A DNA stretch of 64,000 nt from Bacteroides fragilis (GCF_002849695.1 NZ_CP018937.1:3906001-3970000); one strand, 5' to 3'. Shown: positions 42,051 to 52,145, counted from the first letter of the stretch. Notes: generated by a model not told the origin, from the sequence alone. Program-made: numbers and translations.

Positions 42051-43887
42051 ACATAATCACTCTATTACTATATTCTTCTGCACGTATCTCGTTCTCGGGG
42101 GACAGCTTTCCTTTTAAATATTGTTCCATCATCAGTGCCCCGATAGGTACTCCGTAAACCGCACCAAAGCCACCGTTCTCAACATATACAGCAATGGCTA
42201 TCTTGGGATTATTCATCGGAGCAAATCCCATAAAGACAGAATGGTCATGACCACGATTCTGCGCCGTACCGGTCTTACCACACACTTCAACATCCGGCAA
42301 AATGGCCCCAGCCACCCGGCAAGTTCCTCCCGTAACCGCAGCCCGCATACCGGTCACCACATCTTCATAATGTTTTCGGTCGATAGAGGTCTTTTTGGGC
42401 ACCCGATAGATACTGTCAAGCTGTTCGTCTTGTATTTCTTTCACAATATGCGGAGTGATAAAATGTCCCCGATTGGCAATAGTAGCACCCAGATTGGCTA
42501 TCTGCAGCGGAGTTGCCAGAATCTCTCCCTGACCGATGGCAATACTGATTACCGTCAATCCATTCCAGCGTCCACGATAAGCTTTATCATAAAACTGAGC
42601 ATTAGGGATCAATCCGCGCTTCTCCCCCGGCAAGTCTACTCCAAGTTTATAACCAAAACCTTGAGAAACCATGTGATCTTTCCAAACAGTAATGGCATTT
42701 TGCGAGGAGCCATACTTCCGGTCACCAAACATCCGGAACAATCCCCAGCAAAAATAAGAGTTACATGAAGTAGCAATGGCCGGTATCAATGGCAGCGGTG
42801 AACCATGGGCATGGCAACCTACATGCAGGCTTCCGTAATTGAATCCATGAGCACAAGGAAAGGCCGGCGTATTGGTCTGAATAATTCCTTCCTGTAAGAA
42901 AGTCAGTGCTTGTGCTGTCTTAAACGTTGATCCCGGAGGATATACCCCCATAATCGAACGGTTTAGCAAAGGTTTCATCGGATCTCTCTGAAGCATGAGG
43001 TGATTCTTTCCACGCTGACGCCCAATCATCAGTCTCGGATCAAAATCAGGCGAGGAAACCATACAAAGTATTTCCCCCGTTTCCGGCTCAATAGCTACAA
43101 TACTACCGATTTTGTTTTTCAATAAACGCTCTCCCAACATCTGGAGATCAATATCAATTCCGAGTTTCAGATTCTTCCCGGGTACCGGACGTTTATCATA
43201 CTTCCCATCCATATAATGCCCCTGTATGCGCCCATGAGCATCACGCAACAATACTTCCACTCCCTTTTCACCACGCAAAAAAGATTCATACGATTTTTCA
43301 ATGCCTTGCTTACCGATATAGTCGCCACGGATGTAGTAATCATCATTTTCTATGTCTTTCATTGATACCTCACCGATATCACCAAGCACATGGGCAGCAG
43401 AGTTATAACTATATTGTCGAATGGTGCGACGCTGTATATAGAATCCCCGGAATTTAAATAGTTTCTCCTGAAACACCCCACACTCTTCTGCCGAAAGCTG
43501 AGACATAAATACCTGATTAGTATAACGTGAATATCCCGGATTTCTACGGCGGTCTTTCATATCACTCATAATTCTCAGGAACTGCGCACGGGTGATATTC
43601 AGCGTCTGACACAAATCAAGTGTATCAAGGTTCTCAACTTCCTTTGGAACCATTGTAATATCATAAGCAGGCTGATTAAACACCAACAATTTATCATTCC
43701 GATCGTACATCGCCCCACGTGACGGATACTGAATTTTATTTAAGAAAGCATTACTGTCGGCATTCTTCTTATAGTCATCCGTAGCTATCTGGAGTGAAAA
43801 TAAACGCACTAAGTAGATCAGGACAATAGCCAGCGCTACTCCACCGATCACATATTTTCGTTTCTCCAGCACATAATCTTTTGCCAT
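42031..43887 (-). CDS. mrdA: Penicillin-binding protein 2 (elongasome transpeptidase)
   Basis: PBP2 cross-links peptidoglycan with RodA. The 618-residue protein has one N-terminal transmembrane helix (VIGGVALAIVLIYLVRLF), the pedestal domain and a transpeptidase domain with SxxK (PPGSTFKTAQALTFL), SxN (ATSCNSYFCWGLF) and KTG (VEVCGKTGTAQNRG). It lies in the order mreC-mreD-mrdA-rodA, starting 2 nt after the mreD stop. Confidence 0.97.
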   Translation of the reverse strand: MAKDYVLEKRKYVIGGVALAIVLIYLVRLFSLQIATDDYKKNADSNAFLNKIQYPSRGAMYDRNDKLLVFNQPAYDITMVPKEVENLDTLDLCQTLNITRAQFLRIMSDMKDRRRNPGYSRYTNQVFMSQLSAEECGVFQEKLFKFRGFYIQRRTIRQYSYNSAAHVLGDIGEVSMKDIENDDYYIRGDYIGKQGIEKSYESFLRGEKGVEVLLRDAHGRIQGHYMDGKYDKRPVPGKNLKLGIDIDLQMLGERLLKNKIGSIVAIEPETGEILCMVSSPDFDPRLMIGRQRGKNHLMLQRDPMKPLLNRSIMGVYPPGSTFKTAQALTFLQEGIIQTNTPAFPCAHGFNYGSLHVGCHAHGSPLPLIPAIATSCNSYFCWGLFRMFGDRKYGSSQNAITVWKDHMVSQGFGYKLGVDLPGEKRGLIPNAQFYDKAYRGRWNGLTVISIAIGQGEILATPLQIANLGATIANRGHFITPHIVKEIQDEQLDSIYRVPKKTSIDRKHYEDVVTGMRAAVTGGTCRVAGAILPDVEVCGKTGTAQNRGHDHSVFMGFAPMNNPKIAIAVYVENGGFGAVYGVPIGALMMEQYLKGKLSPENEIRAEEYSNRVIMYGNEER

Positions 43888-43889
43888 AT

Positions 43890-44387
43890 CTATTTCCTCA
43901 CTCCTTCAACAGCCATAATACAAGTTATAGTCAAAATGGTGCTCGACACCACCCTTAACAGCAATAACGGTATGCTGGTAAATGAGAAGAACTCAAGAGT
44001 AAGCAACATAAGATGATGTACAAAGACACTCACCACCAGATATTTGAGAAAAGAAGCAATCCCCATACTTTTCAACGAAGGTACAATGCTGTCCAAAGTA
44101 TCGCGAGGAGTAAACAAACGGAGAAACAACGGACGTAGAAAAGCCAGTAACACTGTCGCCGCCGCATTCATACCCGGTGTGTTAGAAAAGATATCAATGG
44201 CAAGACCTATGCAAAAGCCCCATAACATCAATTCGTTTCGGGAAGTACCGGAATTAAACTTTAAAATAAAGTAGACATATAAAAAAGGAGTAGCCACACC
44301 GGCAATATGCACATTATTCAGGATCAGTACCTGAAGCAAGATCAGACCGACAAACCATCCTATTCTATGTATATAGTTGATAATCAT
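43890..44387 (-). CDS. mreD: Rod shape-determining protein MreD
   Basis: The 165-residue, very hydrophobic protein has about five predicted helices and MreD features (VGLILLQVLILNNVHIAGVA, then FLYVYFILKF). MreD links MreC to the rest of the elongasome in the inner membrane. It overlaps mreC by 4 nt and is followed by mrdA after 2 nt. Confidence 0.92.
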   Translation of the reverse strand: MIINYIHRIGWFVGLILLQVLILNNVHIAGVATPFLYVYFILKFNSGTSRNELMLWGFCIGLAIDIFSNTPGMNAAATVLLAFLRPLFLRLFTPRDTLDSIVPSLKSMGIASFLKYLVVSVFVHHLMLLTLEFFSFTSIPLLLLRVVSSTILTITCIMAVEGVRK

Positions 44388-45229
44388 TGCGCCAAACTCT
44401 TTTGTTCCAATTCTTTTTGTTCATGCTGGCCGGTCCTTGCAATCACACGCACTTCACTCACTTTACCAAAATCCGTTGCCAGCTTTACTTTCAACAAATA
44501 AGAGAGCCCGTCATTCGAATCGGCCATATCATCTACAGTACCAATCATGATCCCTTCAGGAAAAACGGTAGAATAACCACTGGTTACCACTGTATCCCCT
44601 AAGTTGAACTCTGCATGACGGGGTAAATCTTTCAAATAAGCATATCGGGAATCTCCATACTCCCATTTCAGATAACCAAAATATTCACTACCCACAATTT
44701 TACAACTAATACTGGACTTGCTGTTCAGCACCGAAATGACCCGGGAATAATGAGAAGAAGTATCGTATACGATACCAACGACTCCGTTTCCGTCGACAAC
44801 TCCCATTTCCGGACGGATCCCATCTTTCGATCCACGATTTAAAGTGATGTAATTATCTACCAGATTGAGACTGTTATTGATGACCCGCGCCTTAAAAACC
44901 TGATAATCCGTATTAGGTAAATTGCGGATACTATTTAATTCGGTAGAGTCTGATAAATGCCTTCCCAGAGCATCCTCCAGATTGTGATTCTGTTGTTCCA
45001 GTTCCATAATGCGATCCAGCAAATCTTCATTGACCGATTTTAAATGGAAATAAGAAGTAATCCCTCCGGATACTTCATACACTTTGCCGGCAACCGCATT
45101 AGCCGAACTGAAATAAACACTGTGTTGATAGTGATTAAAGCGAAATAACAAAACAAAACTGATCACCTCCAATAAAATGAAGAGGAACCAGTGATTATAT
45201 TTCAAGAGAAAGTTCAGTAAATTCCGCAT
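44384..45229 (-). CDS. mreC: Rod shape-determining protein MreC
   Basis: The 281-residue protein has one N-terminal transmembrane helix (HWFLFILLEVISFVLLF), a coiled-coil segment (NEDLLDRIMELEQQNHNLED) and the two beta-barrel domain of MreC (NYITLNRGSKDGIRPEMGVV, GVVGIVYDTSSHYSRVISVL, GDTVVTSGYSTVFPEGIMIG). It is the periplasmic scaffold for PBP2 and RodA. A hairpin-forming inverted repeat lies between mreB and this gene. Confidence 0.95.
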   Translation of the reverse strand: MRNLLNFLLKYNHWFLFILLEVISFVLLFRFNHYQHSVYFSSANAVAGKVYEVSGGITSYFHLKSVNEDLLDRIMELEQQNHNLEDALGRHLSDSTELNSIRNLPNTDYQVFKARVINNSLNLVDNYITLNRGSKDGIRPEMGVVDGNGVVGIVYDTSSHYSRVISVLNSKSSISCKIVGSEYFGYLKWEYGDSRYAYLKDLPRHAEFNLGDTVVTSGYSTVFPEGIMIGTVDDMADSNDGLSYLLKVKLATDFGKVSEVRVIARTGQHEQKELEQKSLAQ

Positions 45230-45249
45230 AAAGACATATAAGTTACAAG

Positions 45250-45323
45250 CTACGAACTACGAGCTACAAGTATATGCAGCTACATTTATGCACTGCCAGT
45301 AACTTATAGCTCGTAATTCGTAG
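45250..45323 (-). repeat. Imperfect inverted repeat between mreB and mreC
   Basis: ctacgaactacgagctacaag (from 45250) pairs with cttatagctcgtaattcgtag (to 45323) with a few mismatches. It can form a long hairpin in the mreB-mreC intercistronic RNA. No strong T-run follows, so a partial terminator or RNA-processing site is more likely than a full stop. Confidence 0.6.
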
Positions 45324-45331
45324 TTAATTAT

Positions 45332-46354
45332 TTATCTCATCAAGAATGAGAAACGGTCTACATTCTTCAATGCAACACCTGTACCTTTAGCCACTGCATG
45401 CAACGGATCTTCCGCAATGTGGAAAGGAATATTAATCTTATCAGTCAGACGTTTGTCCAAGCCACGAAGCAGCGCTCCACCACCGGCCAGATAGATTCCA
45501 TTGTGTACAATATCAGCATACAGTTCAGGAGGCGTATTCTCCAACGCGCTCAAAATAGCCGTTTCAATTTTTGAAATTGATTTCTCAAGGCAGTGTGCTA
45601 CTTCCTGATAACATACCGGCACTTCCATCGGAAGCGCAGTAATACGGTTCGGTCCGTGAACAATATAATCTTCCGGAGCATCCTCACCCAGTTCGGTCAA
45701 AGCAGCACCTACATTGATTTTAATACGCTCGGCCATACGTTCACTGACTTTAACGTTATGTTGGCGGCTCATATATTCCTGAATATCTGCTGTCAGATCG
45801 TCACCTGCAATGCGAATGGAGTTATTCGAAACAATACCTCCCAATGAAATTACGGCAATCTCGGTAGAACCACCACCTATATCGACAATCATATTTCCTT
45901 CCGGTGCCTCTACATCGATACCAATGCCAATAGCTGCGGCCATAGGTTCAAATACCAGATAAACATCACGTCCACCGGCATGTTCGGCAGAGTCACGAAC
46001 AGCACGAAGTTCAACTTCCGTACTACCCGAAGGCACTCCGATCACCATACGAAGCGACGGAGAAAAAAGACGGTTGCGAGTATTTACCTGTTTGATTAAT
46101 CCGCGCATCATCTGCTCGCAAGCATAGAAGTCGGCAATCACTCCGTCACGTAGCGGACGGATGGTACGAATATTCTCGTGGGTCTTTTCGTGCATCAGTT
46201 TTGCCTTTTCCCCCACAGCAATCATCTTGTCTGTCCGACGGTCAAGGGCCACCACCGAAGGCTCATCTACTACAATCTTACCACCGGTAATTATGATAGT
46301 ATTGGCCGTACCGAGGTCCATTGCTATTTCTTGTGTAAAAGAGAATAATCCCAT
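45332..46354 (-). CDS. mreB: Actin-like rod shape-determining protein MreB
   Basis: MreB forms the membrane-bound filaments that position the elongasome. The 340-residue protein has the actin-fold nucleotide motifs: MDLGTANTIIITGGKIVVDE (phosphate 1), NMIVDIGGGSTEIAVISLGG (phosphate 2) and GIYLAGGGALLRGLDKRL (adenosine). Length is normal. It begins the shape operon and lies 73 nt after purH on the same strand. Confidence 0.98.
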   Translation of the reverse strand: MGLFSFTQEIAMDLGTANTIIITGGKIVVDEPSVVALDRRTDKMIAVGEKAKLMHEKTHENIRTIRPLRDGVIADFYACEQMMRGLIKQVNTRNRLFSPSLRMVIGVPSGSTEVELRAVRDSAEHAGGRDVYLVFEPMAAAIGIGIDVEAPEGNMIVDIGGGSTEIAVISLGGIVSNNSIRIAGDDLTADIQEYMSRQHNVKVSERMAERIKINVGAALTELGEDAPEDYIVHGPNRITALPMEVPVCYQEVAHCLEKSISKIETAILSALENTPPELYADIVHNGIYLAGGGALLRGLDKRLTDKINIPFHIAEDPLHAVAKGTGVALKNVDRFSFLMR

Positions 46355-46427
46355 AATGAATAAATTTCTAATGCGTCGATATGCCAGTGTGTCCTAACGG
46401 GTTGTCCGGCATACAACAAGTTTTTAA

Positions 46428-47951
46428 TTAGTGCTTAAAGTGGCGGATACCCGTTGTCACCATTGCCATGCCATGTTCGTTGCAATAGTCAAATGTCAAC
46501 TGGTCTTTCACCGAACCTCCCGGCTGAATAACAGCTGTCACACCTTCTTTATCCGCAATTTCCACACAGTCGGGGAAAGGGAAGAAAGCATCCGACGCCA
46601 TCACTGCACCCTGCAGGTCAAATCCAAATGACTTAGCCTTCTCGATAGCCTGCTTCAATGCATCCACACGCGAAGTCTGTCCTACACCGCTTGCCAGCAA
46701 TTGTTTACCTTTTGCCAGTACGATGGCATTCGATTTACTGTTTTTCACTATCTTATTAGCAAACAACAGATCTTCGACCTCTTCGGGAGTAGGAATTTTA
46801 TCAGTTACCGTTTTAAGGTCTGCCGTTGATTCAATATTCAAGTCTCTATCCTGAACCAGTACACCATTGAGCAAAGAGCGGAATTGCTTTCTCGGCAATT
46901 TGGCTTCTTTACGAACCAAAATAATACGGTTCTTTTTCTGCCCAAGAATTTCAAGTGCATCTACATCATAATCAGGAGCAATCACTACTTCAAAGAAGAT
47001 TTTATTAATCTCTTCCGCAGTCTCTTTATCAATAACGGCATTCGTGATCAATACGCCGCCAAACGCAGAAACCGGATCACCGGCCAAAGCATCTTTCCAT
47101 GCCTCAAGCACAGTCGGGCGGGAAGCCAGTCCGCAAGCATTGTTATGCTTCAGAATAGCAAATGTAACGTCATCAAATTCATCAATCAAGTCTACAGCAG
47201 CATTAATGTCGAGCAGATTGTTGTAAGAAATTTCTTTTCCATGAATCTGGTCGAACATCTCGTCCAGGTTTCCATAGAAATATCCTTTCTGATGCGGATT
47301 TTCACCATAACGCAGCGCCTTCTGGCTGTTTGCAGAACAACGGAAAGCAGATCCCTCCTCGGCATCAAAGTAATTGAAAATAGCCGAATCATAATGTGAT
47401 GAAACTGCAAATGCCTCTTTTGCCATCCAGCGGCGTTCTTCAAGGGAAGAAGTAGCTCCATGCTCCATCAACATATCGAGCAATGGTTTATACTGGGCCT
47501 GAGAAGCAACAATAATCACATCGTTGTAATTTTTAGCAGCGGCACGAATCAAAGAGATTCCGCCTATATCAATTTTCTCGATAATAGCAGCTTCATCGGC
47601 ACCTGAAGCAACCGTAGCCTCAAATGGATAAAGATCTACAATGACAAGATCTATTTCAGGAATTTCATATTTTTCAATCTGCTGGATGTCTTGTTCCAGT
47701 CCGCGACGGCAAAGAATACCTCCGAAAATCTTCGGATGCAGCGTCTTCACTCTGCCACCCAAAATCGAAGGGTACGAAGTCAAATCTTCGACAGCCTTAC
47801 AGGGATAGCCCAGTGATTCGATAAACTGACGAGTTCCTCCCGTTGATAAGAACTCCACTCCTTCTTCGTGCAGTTTGGTAATGATTTCATCCAAACCTTC
47901 TTTGTGATAAACCGATACCAGTGCGGTTTTTATTCTTTTAGACTCAGACAT
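46428..47951 (-). CDS. purH: Bifunctional AICAR formyltransferase / IMP cyclohydrolase
   Basis: PurH carries out the last two steps of IMP synthesis. I use the ATG at 47951 (MSESKRIKTALVSVYHKEGL); ten extra upstream codons lie over the promoter. The 507-residue protein has the N-terminal MGS-like cyclohydrolase domain (EFLSTGGTRQFIESLG, RVKTLHPKIFGGILCRRG) and the C-terminal formyltransferase domain (KHNNACGLASRP, LRYGENPHQKGYFYG, SDAFFPFPDCVEIADKEGV, FKH end). All appear intact. Confidence 0.98.
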   Translation of the reverse strand: MSESKRIKTALVSVYHKEGLDEIITKLHEEGVEFLSTGGTRQFIESLGYPCKAVEDLTSYPSILGGRVKTLHPKIFGGILCRRGLEQDIQQIEKYEIPEIDLVIVDLYPFEATVASGADEAAIIEKIDIGGISLIRAAAKNYNDVIIVASQAQYKPLLDMLMEHGATSSLEERRWMAKEAFAVSSHYDSAIFNYFDAEEGSAFRCSANSQKALRYGENPHQKGYFYGNLDEMFDQIHGKEISYNNLLDINAAVDLIDEFDDVTFAILKHNNACGLASRPTVLEAWKDALAGDPVSAFGGVLITNAVIDKETAEEINKIFFEVVIAPDYDVDALEILGQKKNRIILVRKEAKLPRKQFRSLLNGVLVQDRDLNIESTADLKTVTDKIPTPEEVEDLLFANKIVKNSKSNAIVLAKGKQLLASGVGQTSRVDALKQAIEKAKSFGFDLQGAVMASDAFFPFPDCVEIADKEGVTAVIQPGGSVKDQLTFDYCNEHGMAMVTTGIRHFKH

Positions 47952-47978
47952 TGATTTGCTTATTAAGTATTTGGTGCG

Positions 47979-47986
47979 CAAAGTTA
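47979..47986 (-). promoter_or_regulatory. Promoter -7 box of purH
   Basis: The minus strand has TAACTTTG, fitting TAnnTTTG, about 28 nt before the purH ATG. The -33 element is not obvious. Confidence 0.55.
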
Positions 47987-48039
47987 CAAAATATTGTTTA
48001 TCACACGTTATAAATAAGGTGTGAATTAATAATAAAAAA

Positions 48040-48069
48040 GCGCTGACTCACAATTAAATGAGTCAGCGC
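48040..48069 (-). terminator. Intrinsic terminator downstream of the M13 peptidase
   Basis: gcgctgactca (48040-48050) and tgagtcagcgc (48059-48069) form a perfect 11-bp stem, followed on the minus strand by TTTTTTATT. It closes the ABC-F/peptidase transcript. Confidence 0.92.
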
Positions 48070-48102
48070 CTTTCTTATTATCAGTTTATTTGCAACAATC
48101 TA

Positions 48103-50136
48103 TTACCAAATAGATACCCGTTTATCCACTGGCAAGTACATCGGATCTTTTTCAGTAATATTGAAAGCCTCGTACCATGCACCAATCTGAGGTAGTGCGC
48201 CATCTACACGCCATTTACCTAATGAGTGCGGATCAATCTTCGTAAGTTTCAGGATTTCTTCCGGACGGATATTGCCAGCCCACACATTTGCGTAAGACAG
48301 GAAGAAACGTTGTTCGGGTGTAAATCCGTTTTCATTTTTCAAAGGTGCAGCCGCCGCTGCTTTTTTGAATGCCTGGTAAGACACTTGAAGTCCACCGTGA
48401 TCGGCAATATTTTCACCCAAAGTAAACTCTCCGTTGGCATGAACCCCAGGAGCTACTTCAATGCTGTCGAAGAAGTTAACCATCACTGCTGCACGTGCTT
48501 CAAAGTTCTTGGCATCCTCTGCCGTCCACCAGTCTTTCAAGTTACCATCCTTATCATACTGACGGCCCTGGTCATCAAATCCATGAGTCATCTCATGTCC
48601 GATAACTACACCAATCGCTCCATAATTGAAAGCATCATCTGCATTCATATCAAAGAAAGGATATTGAAGTATTCCGGCCGGGAAACAGATTTCATTCGTC
48701 GTCGGATTGTAATATGCATTTACTGTCTGCGGAGTCATGTGCCACTCCTCTTTATCTACCGGCTTACCATATTTGGCAATCATTTCATTGTAGCCCCACT
48801 GACTGGCGCGCTCAATATTAGCCCAATACGAATCATCCTTTATCTCAAGTGAAGAGTAGTCTTTCCATTTATCCGGATATCCGATCTTTACATGGAAAGT
48901 TGCCAGTTTTTCCATGGCCTTTTCTTTAGTCTCTTCTCCCATCCAGCTCAGTTCCCTGATACGTTCGCCCAGAGATTCTTGCAGATTCTTGACCAGAGCC
49001 ACCATCCTTTCTTTGGCCGCAGCAGGGAAGTACTTCTCCACATACATCTGTCCGACAGCTTCGCCCAATGAACTGTCAACTGTGCTGACAGCACGCTTCC
49101 AACGAGGTTGCATTTCTTTCTTACCCGACATGGTACGACCATAGAAGTCAAAATTCTGAGCCACGAAGTCATCACTCAGGTAATTGGCGGCCGAATTGAT
49201 CAGATTCCACTGCAAGTACAGAATCTGGTCCTCAAGCGGTACTGTATCGATAATGGCATTCACTTCTTTCATTGCATCAGGCTGCCCGATATTAATCTCT
49301 TTCAAGTTATTCAGTCCGGCAGTCGAGAAAAATACATCCCATGCGAAAGAGGGATATTCTTTTTGCAATGTTTCCAAAGTCTTCTTGTTATAGTTGGCAT
49401 GCGGATCGCGTAATTCTACTTGTGAACGTGCCGACCGGGCCAGGCGGGTTTCAATGTTCATTACAGCTTTCACTGCTTTTCCGGCAGTAGCCTCATCATA
49501 TCCTGCCAATCGGAACATCTTACCTACATGCTGCTGATATTTATCACGGATCTCTTTTGTCTGTGCATCATTCTCCAGATAATAATCCCGTTCGCCCATA
49601 CCCAGGCCTCCCTGCATGGTGTGTACCATGTTTTCATTGCTATTCATGTCATCAGCGCTGACATAAAAAATAAAATAGGGATACATACCATTCTTTTGCA
49701 TTTCCACGATCAACGGATAAATCTCAGTTTTACTTTTGATAGCACCTATTTTATCCAGTTCGGGTTTAATGGGAGCAACGCCTTCCTTATTCAGCTTTAC
49801 GCTGTCCATAGCAATATTATAAAGTTCACCTACTTTCTGTGCAATGCTGCCCGCTTCGTGTTTGCCCGCTGCCAAACCTTCAATCAGCCCGCGCAATTGC
49901 CGGCGATTGTTCTCGGCAAGCATATCAAACGAACCGAAACGCGAATATTCGTCTGTCAGAGGATGGTTTTTCATCCATCCGCCACAAGCGTACTGATAGA
50001 AACTGGTGCCCGGCAGGGCAGTTGTGTCAAGGTTGGCAAGGTCAATGCCGGACGTAAGTACGGCCTCTTTCTTACTGTTGCATCCTGTTGCCATACAACA
50101 GATTGCAAGGATTGGTAAATACTTAATTACTTTCAT
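48103..50136 (-). CDS. pepO: M13-family (neprilysin-like) zinc endopeptidase lipoprotein
   Basis: The 677-residue protein has a lipoprotein signal (MKVIKYLPILAICCMATGC) and the full M13 architecture. The zinc site is HExxH in VVIGHEMTHGFDDQGRQYDK with the third ligand in TLGENIADHGGLQVSYQA. Substrate-binding NAYYNPTTNEICFPAGILQ and the C-terminal DKRVSIW tail are typical. It should cleave peptides at the cell surface or in the periplasm. It starts 15 nt after the ABC-F gene and ends just before a strong terminator. Confidence 0.95.
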   Translation of the reverse strand: MKVIKYLPILAICCMATGCNSKKEAVLTSGIDLANLDTTALPGTSFYQYACGGWMKNHPLTDEYSRFGSFDMLAENNRRQLRGLIEGLAAGKHEAGSIAQKVGELYNIAMDSVKLNKEGVAPIKPELDKIGAIKSKTEIYPLIVEMQKNGMYPYFIFYVSADDMNSNENMVHTMQGGLGMGERDYYLENDAQTKEIRDKYQQHVGKMFRLAGYDEATAGKAVKAVMNIETRLARSARSQVELRDPHANYNKKTLETLQKEYPSFAWDVFFSTAGLNNLKEINIGQPDAMKEVNAIIDTVPLEDQILYLQWNLINSAANYLSDDFVAQNFDFYGRTMSGKKEMQPRWKRAVSTVDSSLGEAVGQMYVEKYFPAAAKERMVALVKNLQESLGERIRELSWMGEETKEKAMEKLATFHVKIGYPDKWKDYSSLEIKDDSYWANIERASQWGYNEMIAKYGKPVDKEEWHMTPQTVNAYYNPTTNEICFPAGILQYPFFDMNADDAFNYGAIGVVIGHEMTHGFDDQGRQYDKDGNLKDWWTAEDAKNFEARAAVMVNFFDSIEVAPGVHANGEFTLGENIADHGGLQVSYQAFKKAAAAAPLKNENGFTPEQRFFLSYANVWAGNIRPEEILKLTKIDPHSLGKWRVDGALPQIGAWYEAFNITEKDPMYLPVDKRVSIW

Positions 50137-50151
50137 ACACTTAAAAAACTA

Positions 50152-52107
50152 TTATTTTTCATTCATCTCCTCCAGCTCCATTGAAACACGTTCCCACTCT
50201 TCCACCGTGTGGTCAAGTTGTTGTTTCAACTTCTGGTGTTGTTCGTAAAGTGACATATCCGAAGCACCATCGGGTGTAGCCATCTTCTCTTCAAGGATAG
50301 CTATAGCCGATTCTGTTTGTTCGATGGCAGCTTCACAGTCTGCCACCTGGCGCTCCAGTTTCTTTATCTTCTTATTAAATTCTTTCTGTGCTTCGTAGGA
50401 CAGTTTATTTTCGGATACCCCCTCTTCAGCTCCTTCCTCTTTCTTACCGCCTGTAGGTGAGACAGACAAAGGATTGTTTTTCTGAAGTTCGTTCAGGTTC
50501 TCTATTTTTTTCTTTTGAAGGAAATCATAGATACCTCCCAAGTGCTCTTTCACTACACCACCACCGAACTCATATACTTTAGTCGCAAGTCCGTCCAGGA
50601 AATCACGGTCATGACTGACAATAATTACTGTACCGTCAAATTCGCGTATGGCCTCTTTCAATACATCCTTCGAACGCATATCCAAATGATTGGTAGGCTC
50701 GTCGAGTATCAGGAAGTTCACAGGTTCCAACAATAATTTTATCATTGCCAGCCGGGTGCGCTCACCTCCCGAAAGCACTTTTACCTTCTTATCCGAGGCT
50801 TCACCACCAAACATGAAGGCTCCCAGTATATCGCGTATTTTGAGACGGATATCTCCCACTGCCACCCGGTCGATCGTATCGAAAACAGTCAGGTTCTCGT
50901 CAAGCATCTGTGCCTGATTCTGCGCAAAATAACCTATCTGTACATTATGTCCCAAGGTAAGCTTGCCTTCATAATCAATCTCGCTCATGATACATTTCAC
51001 AAGGGTAGACTTACCTTCACCGTTCTTTCCCACAAAAGCAACCTTCTCGCCACGATTGATGGTCAGATTGACATCATGGAAGACAACATGCGATCCGTAA
51101 GTTTTTTTCACATCTTCGCAGATCACAGGATAGTTGCCACTACGGCTGGAGCAGACAAACTTAAGCCTCAACGCCGAGTTATCCACTTCGTCCACTTCGA
51201 TCCGCTCTATCTTTTCCAGCTGCTTCATACGACTCTGAACCTGTACGGCCTTAGTTGCTTTATATCGGAAACGCTCAATGAAAGCCTCTGTATCTTCAAT
51301 CTGCTTCTGCTGATTCTCGTAAGCGCGCAGCTGCTGTTCACGACGCTCCTGACGCAGAACAATAAACTCATCGTACTTCACCTTGTAATCATATATCTGT
51401 CCGCAGGTTATTTCGATGGTACGGGTAGTTACATTATTCAGGAAAGCCCGGTCGTGGCTGACCAGTACTACTGCATTGGCACGGGTAGATAAAAAATTCT
51501 CCAGCCATTGGATACTCTCAATATCCAAATGATTGGTAGGTTCATCGAGCAGCAGTACATCCGGTTTGCGGAGCAAAAGTTTTGCCAACTCGATCCGCAT
51601 ACGCCATCCACCGGAAAATTCACTGGTAGGACGATTAAAGTCATCCCGACTGAAGCCCAATCCTAAGAGGGTACGTTCTATCTCTGCATGAAAGTTAGTC
51701 CCTCCCATCATTAGAAAACGGTCGTTCTCGTGCGTAAAACGGTCAATAAGTTTATGATACTCTTCCGAATCATAGTCAGTGCGGTCGGCTAACTCCTGAT
51801 TCATCCTCTCCAAATCGGCTTGAAGCTCGAAAATATGTTCAAATGCCAGTTCTGCCTCTTCCATCACAGTGTGGTTATCGGCGAGAATCATCACCTGCGG
51901 CAGATAGCCGATCGTTACATCACGCGGAATAGCTATAACACCCCGTGTCGGACTTTGCAGTCCGGCCAGGATCTTTAACATCGTTGATTTTCCTGCACCG
52001 TTTTTACCCACCAGGGCTATGCGGTCTTTCTTATTGATGACATAACTAACGTCCTCAAACAATGGTGTGGCGTTAAATTCTACTGTTAATCCTTCTACTG
52101 AAATCAC
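50152..52107 (-). CDS. ABC-F family ATPase
   Basis: The 651-residue protein has two ABC cassettes and no membrane domain, so it is an ABC-F ribosome-associated ATPase (Uup/YdiF type). Walker A motifs are GKNGAGKSTMLKILAGL and GKNGEGKSTLVKCIM; signatures are SEFSGGWRMRIELAKLLL and LSGGERTRLAMIKLLL; both Walker B motifs read LLLDEPTNHLD or LILDEPTNHLD. A basic inter-domain linker (RQERREQQLRAYENQQKQIE) and a C-terminal coiled coil (about residues 570-651) are present. The start is GTG at 52107, with an in-frame stop just upstream and a -7 box about 31 nt further. It is unlikely to belong to the peptide cluster beyond 52.3 kb. Confidence 0.95.
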   Translation of the reverse strand: MISVEGLTVEFNATPLFEDVSYVINKKDRIALVGKNGAGKSTMLKILAGLQSPTRGVIAIPRDVTIGYLPQVMILADNHTVMEEAELAFEHIFELQADLERMNQELADRTDYDSEEYHKLIDRFTHENDRFLMMGGTNFHAEIERTLLGLGFSRDDFNRPTSEFSGGWRMRIELAKLLLRKPDVLLLDEPTNHLDIESIQWLENFLSTRANAVVLVSHDRAFLNNVTTRTIEITCGQIYDYKVKYDEFIVLRQERREQQLRAYENQQKQIEDTEAFIERFRYKATKAVQVQSRMKQLEKIERIEVDEVDNSALRLKFVCSSRSGNYPVICEDVKKTYGSHVVFHDVNLTINRGEKVAFVGKNGEGKSTLVKCIMSEIDYEGKLTLGHNVQIGYFAQNQAQMLDENLTVFDTIDRVAVGDIRLKIRDILGAFMFGGEASDKKVKVLSGGERTRLAMIKLLLEPVNFLILDEPTNHLDMRSKDVLKEAIREFDGTVIIVSHDRDFLDGLATKVYEFGGGVVKEHLGGIYDFLQKKKIENLNELQKNNPLSVSPTGGKKEEGAEEGVSENKLSYEAQKEFNKKIKKLERQVADCEAAIEQTESAIAILEEKMATPDGASDMSLYEQHQKLKQQLDHTVEEWERVSMELEEMNEK

Positions 52108-52137
52108 TTCTTTCTATAAATAAGGGAATTGAGGCAA

Positions 52138-52145
52138 CAAAGATA
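52138..52145 (-). promoter_or_regulatory. Promoter -7 box of the ABC-F gene
   Basis: The minus strand has TATCTTTG, fitting TAnnTTTG, about 30 nt upstream of the GTG start. The 236 nt between here and the next gene (52382) are AT-rich, and I see nothing else in them. Confidence 0.55.

Noticed and set aside
50152..52107. ABC-F ATPase as exporter of the cluster peptides
   Set aside because: It has two ATPase domains and no transmembrane segments, has its own promoter box, and pairs with the M13 peptidase gene downstream.
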